Below are positions 37,440 through 46,985 of a DNA stretch of 64,000 nt, one piece after another. A program made the position numbers and the translations under genes. The notes beneath the pieces are model-generated. The model searched no databases. It worked only from the letters and a program-made list of their open reading frames with translations, and was not told the origin of the DNA. Position 1 is the first letter of the stretch, and every line of letters starts with the position of its first letter. The DNA lies in assembly GCA_026874595.1 (NCBI GenBank), contig CM049313.1, positions 37,082,159 through 37,146,158 of the forward strand. Reading direction: 5' to 3'. This DNA is from Sipunculus nudus (Eukaryota; Annelida; Sipuncula; Golfingiida; Sipunculidae).

Positions 37440-39288
37440 TGGTTAAGATGGCTGTACTTCTACAGTCCTGTTGAATTGGTTAAGATGGCTGTACTTCTAC
37501 AGTCCTGTTGAATTGGTTAAGATGGCTGTACTTCTACAGTCCTGTTGAATTGGTTAAGATGGCTGTACTTCTACAGTCCTGTTGAATTGGTTAAGATGGC
37601 TGTACTTCTACAGTCCTGTTTTATTGGTTAAGATGGCTGTACTTCTACAGTCCTGTTTAATTGGTTAAGATGGCTGTACTTCTACAGTCCTGTTGAATTG
37701 GTTAAGATGGCTGTACTTCTATAGTTCTGTTGAATTGGTTAAGATGGCTGTACTTCTACAGTCCTGTTGAATTGGTTAAGATGGCTGTACTTCTACAGTC
37801 CTGTTGAATTGGTGAAGATGGCTGTACTTCTATAGTTCTGTTGAATTGGTTAAGATGGCTGTACTTCTACAGTCCTGTTGAATTGGTTAAGATGGCTGTA
37901 CTTCTACAGTCCTGTTGAATTGGTTAAGATGGCTGTACTTCTATAGTTCTGTTGAATTGGTTAAGATGGCTGTACTTCTACAGTCCTGTTGAATTGGTTA
38001 AGATGGCTGTACTTCTACAGTCCTGTTGAATTGGTTAAGATGGCTGTACTTCTACAGTCCTGTTGAATTGGTTAAGATGGCTGTACTTCTACAGTCCTGT
38101 TGAATTGGTTAAGATGGCTGTACTTCTACAGTCCTGTTGAAGTGGTTAAGATGGCTGTACTTCTACAGTTCTGTTGAAGTGGTTAAGATGGCTGTACTTC
38201 TACAGTTCTGTTGAATTGGTTAAGATGGCTGTACTTCTACAGTTCTGTTGAATTGGTTAAGATGGCTGTACTGCTACAGTCCTGTTGAATTGGTTAAGAT
38301 GGCTGTACTTCTATAGTTCTGTTGAATTGGTTAAGATGGCTGTACTTCTACAGTTCTGTTGAATTGGTTAAGATGGCTGTACATCTACAGTCCTGTTGAA
38401 TTGGTTAAGATGGCTGTACTTCTACAGTTCTGTTGAATTGGTTAAGATGGCTGTACTTCTACAGTCCTGTTGAATTGGTTAAGATGGCTGTACTTCTACA
38501 GTTCTGTTGAATTGGTTAAGATGGCTGTACTTCTACAGTCCTGTTGAATTGGTTAAGATGGCTGTACTTCTACAGTCCTGTTGAATTGGTTAAGATGGCT
38601 GTACTTCTACAGTCCTGTTGAATTGGTTAAGATGGCTGTACTTCTACAGTCCTGTTGAATTGGTTAAGATGGCTGTACTTCTACAGTCCTGTTGAATTGG
38701 TTAAGATGGCTGTACTTCTACAGTCCTGTTGAATTGGTTAAGATGGCTGTACTTCTACAGTCCTGTTGAATTGGTTAAGATGGCTGTACTTCTACAGTCC
38801 TGTTGAATTGGTTAAGATGGCTGTACTTCTTCAGTCCTGTTGAAGTGGTTAAGATGGCTGTACTTCTACAGTCCTGTTGAATTGGTTAAGATGGCTGTAC
38901 TTCTACAGTCCTGTTGAATTGGTTAAGATGGCTGTACTTCTTCAGTCCTGTTGAAGTGGTTAAGATGGCTGTACTTCTACAGTCCTGTTGAAGTGGTTAA
39001 GATGGCTGTACTTCTACAGTCCTGTTGAAGTGGTTAAGATGGCTGTACTTCTACAGTCCTGTTGAATTGGTTAAGATGGCTGTACTTCTACAGTCCTGTT
39101 GAATTGGTTAAGATGGCTGTACTTCTACAGTCCTGTTGAATTGGTTAAGATGGCTGTACTTCTACAGTCCTGTTTAATTGGTTAAGATGGCTGTACTTCT
39201 ACAGTCCTGTTGAATTGGTTAAGATGGCTGTACTTCTACAGTCCTGTTGAATTGGTTAAGATGGCTGTACTTCTACAGTCCTGTTGAA

Positions 39289-39713
39289 TTGGTTTAGATG
39301 GCTGTTCTTCTACAGTCCTGTCTAATTGGTTTAAGTGCCTGTACTTCTACAGTCCTGTTTAATTGGTTCAGATGGCTGTACTTCTACAGTTCAGTTTAGC
39401 TGGTTTAGATGGCTGTACTTTTACAGTCCTGTTTAATTGGTTTAGATGGTTGTACTTCAACAGTTTTTTTTAACTGGTTTACATGGCTGTACTTTTAGAG
39501 TTCTGTTTAATTGGTTTAGATAGGTGTACTTCTATAGTTCTCTTTAATTGGTTTATATAGGTGTACTTCTATAGTTCTGTTTAATTGGTTTAGATGGCTG
39601 CACTTCTATAGCTCTGTTAATTGGTTTTGATGGTTCTACTTCTACAGTTCTGTTTAATTGGTTTAGATGGCTGTACTTCTACATTTCTGTTTAATTGGTT
39701 TAGATGGCTGTAC
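39289..39713. repeat. Diverged block, copy 3: the true right edge of the 37-bp satellite
   Basis: It is offset by 2,219 bp (60 x 37 - 1) from copy 2. Unlike copies 1 and 2 it continues into two more diverged units and then unique DNA at 39,714. This is the likely original context of the block. It differs from copy 2 by one base in the readable words (TTTATATAGG versus TTTAGATAGG). Confidence 0.9.
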
Positions 39714-41680
39714 AACTCAGGAGGCTGATTCTACATGAGAGCTGCATGTTTTCAATAATAATAGGTTTATATAACAATCACCATTCAAAAATAACAGATA
39801 TATCAGAACCATGATTGTGCTGTGAAATAAACAGGAAAATATAGATGATTATGGTCTTAATGCTGGAAAATATAGCAAACTACAGGATATATTTAATGTA
39901 AATTTCATAAATACCAGAGTCAGTGGGAACCTGCATTGCTAAGGACAAAGTATATTTCTCTATATGACCTTGCTTCAGACTTAATTGTCAGCTATGATGA
40001 AACAGAGCACTTCCCTCAGTGTCTATCTACAAATAAAATACTGCCTTTGTGATTGTAACACCAAGAACGGGTTAATGAGGACAGAGTGAATATATATGCA
40101 TATAAAATTACTGTAAGACGTTGACCAACTGAGATTTGCTGTGCCAGGCACACTCTTTGTAATGTTGTTAACAAATTATGTCAGGATCTCATTTAATTTG
40201 AGTTTATGGTGAAAAAACAACCATGGGGAGAACATCCTTAACAATATGTAAATCCCTCAAGTTTACACACACATGAATGACATACTAGCATGCCCAAGAA
40301 ATGGTTAACAAAAAAGAGTGTCCCCAGTGAGAAGTTCCTGCAAATGAAAGACACAAACATTCTGTTTTTTGTGAATTAGTTCACACAGGCACATTCTGGT
40401 GATAGTTGTTATTTCAAGTCTAAGAAATCAAAGCCTTTGTTCCACTATACATACTAGAGCTATTATGGCATTAACTGTGAAGCTTATTTATTATTACCAA
40501 AGTCCAAGTGCAAATTAGGGGACACTGGATGTAGGACAAATACCCTTGCCCAGCCTGGATATTCTGACCAAATTAATTAACAGAGTGTTTATGTAATCTA
40601 TACACACCACTGGTGATGGGATTGTAAAATGGATTACTGTCTTTGTGAGTGACACCTGCTGCTTCATTCCATGCTGCACCTGCCTAAAAGACACTCAATT
40701 TCACAAATCACCACATCACTGCCTTTGATAAAAACTAATTTTTAGTGGCAAACAAAATATATTTGAAAGAATATATTCTTTGTGGGGACAGAGTATACAT
40801 GATCCAGATTCCTGTAAGTCACCATATACCTGAATGTTGATACAAATAAATATAGTTTCCTGAAAATTATACATAATTTTGGAAGCATCAAGGGCATTTT
40901 ATTAATGATATAAACATTAGCACATTTGTTTTTTATTACCTCAGGAAAAGTAGAAAATATCATTTCAGCTGGCAGGTAAATATCAAGGCATTAGAGCACC
41001 ACCAAAAGATAAAACACTCATACTGATGATGTGACTGTCACATTTAAAAGAGTGTGTAACAATAACCACAGTCCTTTGAGATATATATTTGGATGTTGGG
41101 TAATGTACTATGCCATTGTTGCATAGTAATTGACTAATACTCCATTTAGTAATAACTAGCACAGGGCACGTGCGCCTTATATAACCTTTAGCTTAAAACT
41201 AAAGTTCAACCAGAATGGCTAAGGAAATTGTCTAATGACTATATTATTGGCAACTTACCATAAAAATTTCAAATATAAATGAACTAAAATAATATGGGTC
41301 TAAAGAAACAGGAATGTGGCTAAAATAAAATTGTGGCTAAAATTATAGCTAAAAAGTTATTTGAGGGGGAACAGAACCTGCTTGCAATGATAATTAGTGA
41401 ACTATATAGTCATATTGACTGGCTCTTGTAACTTAAATTACATCCAGATTTTAACATGGGAAATGAACAGTAGACCTGACCAGAGAGCATGTTAACAAAC
41501 CAGATTAACCAAACAAGAGTCTGAGCTAGATCTATCAGCCAGTCAAACATTCTGTAACTCGTGTTCTTTGTTACAAGTAGAGTGACCGTGACCCTTTTAT
41601 CTGGTTTGTTAATAGTATCGGTGGCTACAAGTTAGGCAATAATTGGCTTGTACCAACAGTACCTGGGTAAAAAGCATTAG
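39714..41680. other. Single-copy stretch without a recognised gene
   Basis: About 2 kb of mainly unique AT-rich DNA. A minus-strand frame of 73 codons at 40,742-40,963 is unsupported. No array, element end or RNA gene was seen. Confidence 0.4.
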
Positions 41681-41684
41681 AGCT

Positions 41685-42260
41685 GCACAAATTTCCTGTC
41701 AAATTCCATCACAGGTGTGACTTAACTGTGAGAAGATGTGGAATCAAGAAGATCAACATGCAGACTTTAATTTTGAAAGCCGCAGCCCATTTTGATTAAA
41801 TGATTTAAACTTCACATCAGCTGAGCGTGAGTGGCACTTCATCTGGCATGACATCACATCAATAAACACAACCAGGCCCCAAATATCCGACGCAAAAAAC
41901 CCACTGCTTCACAGGCAATCAAAATCAGAGGAACCGATCGCGTTTATAAATAGGATACATTTGTTTCAGATAACTACACATGCTTCGCAATCAATAAAAT
42001 GCTATATCTTTGGAAGCACTGCCGGGTGGCCGTATATCCCCACAAGGCATCCGTCCCTATAAAACAAACTGACACACGTTTGATGCTCTTGGTGGCAGCT
42101 GTCACATTACAAATGTTCCTACTTAATAAACCTAGTGTCAACCTGGCTGGCTGGAAAATCAGAGGTTTTTTTTTTTGCTGAACTCCTGGCCGATAATTTA
42201 TTTTTAATTTGAACGAGGCTTGATGAAATGAATGCACTGTCAATTAAAATAGAACTGTCA
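41685..42260. promoter_or_regulatory. Candidate conserved non-coding island
   Basis: This stretch has mixed composition, several CpGs (CCGACGC, ACCGATCGCG) and dense factor-like words: TTGATTAAATGATTTA (TCF/homeodomain, about 41,791), TGACATCACATCA (about 41,848), CAGATAAC (GATA, about 41,968), GCGTTTATAAATAGG (TATA- or Cdx-like, about 41,940). Overlapping frames on both strands (41,974-42,243 minus, 41,999-42,181 plus) encode nothing recognisable. TATAAATAGG at about 41,945 could be a TATA box for plus-strand transcription, which I cannot confirm. Confidence 0.3.
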
Positions 42261-43157
42261 TAATGGAAGCAGAGTTTGGGACCAACTAATATTCACTGAT
42301 AATGAAGTCCAATTACAAAGTTACTTTTCCATGAGCAAGTCCTCATGGTCCCCTGATTATCCAAACCAGGCACAGAAAAAAAGTGAGGCCTTAAACTCTC
42401 ACCAGGTGTCACTACCATACAGGCATCTGTAACTAAGATTTTAAAAGACTACATGAAGACAAGATATTCCATCAAGCAAATCTCAAAAGACTTTTAAGAT
42501 ACGGACAGGAAGATGCCAATATGAGTTCTTCAAATTGTATTTGATTTAGTATCTGCTTCACCCAGCCAAGTCTCAAGGTTTACTCTCAATACTTTTGCAG
42601 AATTTTATAAAAAAAAGAACAAAAAAGTAACAAAATAATAGGGCGCTATGAAGATTTGATTATTAAATCTCAAAGTTGGCTACTTTCTGCACTATTTACT
42701 AGGATCAGGAGAAAATTAATGTCTCCTTGTGTGAGTATAGTGAACTTGCCTGAAGATGGGGTTATTTTTTGGAGCACTTACACAAAATCATCCAATCCAC
42801 ATATGATCAAAGTATTTGTTTAACACGAGACCACTGACTCAGGTGTTGAATGCCATCATCAGAGCTGATGGACTATAAATATCTTATAACCCAGGTCTCT
42901 TTATTTTCTTTTTTTTAAGGTCTGCCTTTAAAACAGTCAGCCTTGCCAGTATTTTCTTATGAAATTTCTTGTCAAAATGTAATTAGAACCAAAATGGACA
43001 AATGGCGATTAAGAAAACTAGATTGTGAAGTCCAAGCCTTTAAATATCCACCAGTCATGGGTTATGGTAACATGGGTTGTCCTAGTGAATGCCACGCTCT
43101 GCCGGTAATACCTAAAACAGTGGCCTAAACCTGATGACATAAACTTGACAACATAAA
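42261..43157. other. Single-copy stretch left of the minisatellite cluster
   Basis: No repeat or gene was recognised. A 61-codon frame at 42,943-43,128 lies here. It has no recognisable domain and ends about 30 bp before the 36-bp array begins. Confidence 0.35.
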
Positions 43158-44236
43158 GAATCACCCTGTATCACAATGAAAAAGGGTCCCCAGAAATTAC
43201 CCTGTATCAAAATGGAATAGAAGTCTCAGGAATCACCCTGTATCAAAATGGAATAGAAGTCTCAGGAATTACCCTGTATCAAAATGGAATAGAAGTCTCA
43301 GGAATCACCCTGCATCAAAATGGAACAGAAGCTTCAGGAATCACCCTGTATCAAAATGGAATAGAAGCTTCAGGAATCACCCTGCATCAAATGGAATAGA
43401 AGCTTCAGGAATCACCCTGTATCAAAATGGAATAGAAGCTTCAGGAATCACCCTGTATCAAAATGGAAAAGAAGTCTCAGGTATCACCCTGCACCAAATT
43501 GGAACAGAAGCTTCAGGAATCACCCTGTATCAAAATGGAAAAGAAGCTTCAGGAATCACCCTGCATCAAAATGGAATAGAAGCTTCAGGAATCACCCTGT
43601 ATCAAAATGGAATAGAAGCTTCAGGAATCACCCTGCATCAAAACGTAATAGAAGTCTCAGGAATCACCCTGTATCAAAATGGAATAGAAGTCTCAGGAAT
43701 CACCCTGTATCAAAATGGAAAAGAAGTCTCAGGAATCACCCTGCATCAAAATGGAATAGAAGCTTCAGGAATCACCCTGCATCAAAATGGAATAGAAGTC
43801 TAAGGAATCACCATGTATCTAAATGGAATAAAAAGTCACAGGAATTACCCTGTATCAAAATGGAAAAGAAGTCTCAGGGATCACCCTGTATCAAAATGGA
43901 AAAGAAGTCTCAGGTATCACCCTGTATCAAAATGGAAATGAAGTCTCAGGTATCACCCTGTATCAAAATTGAAAAGAAGTCTCAGGAATCACCCTTTATC
44001 AAAATGGAAATGATGTCTCAGGTATCACCCTGTATCAAAATTGAAAAGAAGTCTCAGGAATCACCCTGTATCAAAATGGAAAAGAAGTCTCAGGAATCAC
44101 CTGTATCAAAATGGAAAAGAAGTCTCAGGAATCACCCTGTATCAAAATGGAAAAGAAGTCTCAGGTGTCACCCTTTATCAAAATGGAAAAGAAGTCTCAG
44201 GTGTCACCCTGTATCAAAATGGAAAAGAAGCCTCAG
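43158..44236 (+). repeat. 36-bp minisatellite, about 30 copies, open in three frames in its right third
   Basis: The units read CACCCTGTATCAAAATGGAA, then TAGAAG or AAGAAG, then TCTCAGGAAT or CTTCAGGAAT. The length of 1,079 bp gives about 30 units. Because 36 is divisible by three, each frame repeats a 12-residue peptide. Units with AAAAG are open in all three plus frames. Units with AATAG stop one frame. From ATG 43,860 a frame of 152 codons runs to 44,318, of which about 125 residues are the 12-residue repeat and the rest unique. A one-base deletion near 43,388 (CATCAAATGG) and a TAA in one frame near 43,801 interrupt longer reading. I call it a minisatellite; a repeat protein is possible but unsupported. 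Confidence 0.9.
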
Positions 44237-44274
44237 AATGATGTTCTATATTATCTTAAATCTTATTAATGGAT

Positions 44275-44613
44275 TGTTCCTTGGGTGTTACTCTAACCTT
44301 CCATTGGTGTTACCCTAACCCTCTGTGGGTGTTACCTGAACATACTATGGGTGTTACCCTAACCCTCTGTGAGTGTAACAGTAACCCTCCATGGCTGTTG
44401 CCCTCACCCTTCTTGGATGTTACCCTAACGCTCCGTGGGTGTTACCTGAACCCTCCGTGGATGTAACCCTAACTCTCCATGGGTGTAACCTGAACCCACT
44501 ATGGGTGTTACCCTAACCCTCTGTGAGTGTAACAGTATCCCTCCATGGCTGTTACCCTCACCCTTCTTGGATGTTACCCTAACCCTTCGTGGGTGTTACC
44601 CGAACACTCCAAA
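44275..44613. repeat. 22-bp tandem repeat with telomere-like core and 154-bp higher-order unit
   Basis: Units read GGGTGTTACCCTAACCCTCY with a period of 22 bp (GGTGTTAC-type starts at 44,284, 44,306, 44,328). The array has about 15 units. A seven-unit block starting ACTATGGGTG at 44,344 recurs at 44,498, exactly 154 bp away, with the same private variants (GAGTGTAACAGTA, CCCTCACCCTTCTTGG). The ACCCTAACCCT core equals nearly two units of the animal telomere repeat (CCCTAA). Confidence 0.92.
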
Positions 44614-45155
44614 GGTATAAAGAATGTATGCATGGATGAGAAAAATGTAATTGAAAGGTACGTACACCATTACCTAAGACCCCAACCTATACAGATAAGA
44701 AGACTGAAATTCAATCCTGCATAATCTACACACAATACCATGCCCACAAACAAAAATATATGATCAAATTTCACCAACTGAATGAAAAATACCATGTAAT
44801 AATTTCCCTAAAGTACAGGGCAGTACCCTGCAGCTTAATGTTCTGTGTGGTGTAAACTCACTGAATTTGTGATTACCGTGTTAAATTTTAGATAATTCTA
44901 TCAAATTATACTTAATTCACTACACTTGCAAGTTACCCTTAGTGAAATATGGATATGGCAATATTATGAATTTGGAAGAAATACTAAAACAGGGTTTACA
45001 TAAAATTTACCATCTTTTATGTTTTCCTATACTGATGACTTAAGGTGGCTTGACTTCATTCACGAGAGGCAATCTTTATGTGCTGAAATTTAAGCTAAAA
45101 TGTAAATTGAGTGAGTGATTTATGGCCACTTTATTAATCAATTAAAGGTTCAACT

Positions 45156-45213
<58 letters not shown>

Positions 45214-46040
45214 AATCATTGTTAACTTTATATACTGAATGGCACTACAGGGTAACAGTTACCCTTGGCTAGTTAGCAGCTTGGCTTAGTGCTCTCCAGG
45301 GAATTTCAAACACAAACCACTAGTTTCAGACAATAGGTTACATATCCAATTTTCTGTTATGATTTGCTTTTTACAAGTAACCATTGTCCCTGAGAATGAC
45401 AATATGCTAATAGTTAATGTTTTACAATATGGGTGTTTGAATAATCCAGAAGTCATGGCAATTATTGGAATGTCAATATTACTGTTGCTATCATATACAG
45501 AAGTCTTTGCCAGTTTCTGTGTCCCACTGGAGCAGAGTACGTGAGGAAGCCAAAAGCAGAAAACTACTGGGTTCACACATACCCAGAATACAAAAATACA
45601 TGCGGCAGAAAATAGGGAATTATGACTGGCTGGCATCCCTATCTCTCTGAGAGGTCATCAAGGTCAGCTGGAAATAATGAAGGAACTTCTACAGTCAGGA
45701 AATCAATAACGATGATATTAAACTGGGCAATATCTCAAGTGAGGGTAGATATTAAAGTGGTAAATGTCATAAGAGGTTCTCTTCTCCATTATTGCCTCTC
45801 CCCAAAAAATAAAAAGAAGCTTGCTTACAATTTTTTTCATTTTTAACAACAGGACAGGTCCAGTAAAAGGCATTGTCTAATTATTGTGCAGAAAGATGTT
45901 TGTGACATATTAAGCATAATAATTTCATAGTTTTATATTTCTGATTTTAATTAACTAGAAATTTCTTGGCATCAGATATGCTATAGTATCCCAAGACAAT
46001 TAAGACTTACTCCCTTCTAAAATAGGCCCCCTCTGTCAGA
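44614..46040. other. Stretch with overlapping unsupported frames and an AT microsatellite
   Basis: (AT)n lies at 45,159-45,207. Between 45,286 and 45,846 a minus-strand frame of 116 codons and three plus-strand frames of 61-74 codons overlap one another. The minus product has one hydrophobic segment (ACIFVFWVCVNPVVFCFW) and is otherwise featureless; the plus product starting at 45,359 has one too (AIIGMSILLLLSY). No family was recognised and mutual overlap argues against most of them. Confidence 0.35.
45159..45207. repeat. (AT)n microsatellite
   Basis: About 49 bp of uninterrupted AT dinucleotides ending in ACACAC. Confidence 0.97.
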
Positions 46041-46900
46041 AGCATATACTGACACTTGACAAGGCCAGGGCCACCAGGGACAAGGTCACAAATGTTTGAA
46101 ATTGTCATGAAGATTTGAATAAAAGAAAAGCAGTTATTCAAAAGTTATGGGGCTCACAAAAGTCCTATGTTTATTCAGCTTCAGAATCAAAGTCACCAGT
46201 CTTCAAACATGTCTGAGATCTTAGTGGAAACAATTTGTGTATCGACTTGGAAGAAAAGGAATGCCCTACTTTAAAAGTTATAGGGTTGAATTTGTTTGAC
46301 AACTTATCATCTGACATCTTTCATTTTGATGTTCAGAAAGATCTATCCACATGAGAACAATGTTTTGTTTAATTTTCACCAAATATGGAAATATTCAAGG
46401 TCAAGGCATCTCTGGTAGTAAAGGTCATGACCCTAATTTTAATAGACTTCCAAATTAAACATCCTATAATTTGATTATATCCATGCATGTGCATAATGTG
46501 AAAGAAACTGGTCCATTTGTTTTTGACTTATAAAAGTTTAACAGTATTGTAAAGTGGCAATGATAGGGGGGTATCAAATAAAACCAAAAAAATAAAAGGG
46601 TAATAGGTGGTGGCACCAGTCACAAGTACAAGACAAAGCTATAAAAGATCTTCAGTCAACTTGATTTTTGGACCAATCCATGCAATCTTTCTTGAGATGT
46701 TTAAGATTTTTTAAGATTTTCACACATACAATGGACCTATTCAAGGTCAAGGTCACTCTCCTAGCAATGCTATGCATTGTCCTCTGACCACTGTCTGGCC
46801 ACATGCAAAGTTGGTAAAAATTGGTGAAATATTTAGTTATCGTGCAGATAAGATTGATCTGAGGCAGCGGCAGGACCATGCTTAATCCATAGTATACATG
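46041..46900. repeat. Family D-like degenerate repeat
   Basis: Phrases GACAAGGCCAGGGCCACCAG, AAATTGTCATGAAGATTTGAA, GTTATGGGGCTCACAAAAGT, CAGAATCAAAGTCACCAGT-CTTCAAAC, GATCTTAGTGGAAACAATTT-GTG follow the family D order in about two units (46,050-46,280). Further ACCTATTCAAGGTCAAGGTCA words lie near 46,380 and 46,735. The boundary is indistinct. Confidence 0.5.
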
Positions 46901-46985
46901 CCTGACTTTGTCTGGGGATACAATTAAAAAATTAAAGCCACCAATCAGACATTGATGTGATCTTTTCCTGTCAATTGCTTTGAAA

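Larger units (their letters stand above)
30405..39713. repeat. 9.3-kb satellite of a 37-bp monomer, about 250 copies
   Basis: The monomer reads GAATTGGTTAAGATGG, then CTGTACTTCTACAG, then TCCTGTT. The length of 9,309 bp gives about 251.6 units. The left boundary is abrupt (GTCAGGGTTT then full consensus). The right boundary is degenerate, built from units with TTTAATTGGTTTAG. CTGTA-CTTC-TACAG in every consensus unit is a 5-bp stem with a 4-nt loop, extendable by GG/CC across one bulged T. Common variants are TATAG for TACAG, GAAGTGG for GAATTGG, and GTTCTTC for GTACTTC. They are clustered, not scattered (for example TATAG runs at about 31,390-31,640 and 35,650-35,940). No frame is open through it. 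Collapse or expansion by the assembler is possible at this size. Confidence 0.98.

Noticed and set aside
30405-39713. CRISPR-like array of regular short repeats
   Set aside because: The 37-bp units are directly adjacent with no unique spacers, and the context is eukaryotic.
45286-45846. Overlapping frames on both strands, up to 116 codons
   Set aside because: Mutually incompatible, no recognisable domain, no splice or promoter support.
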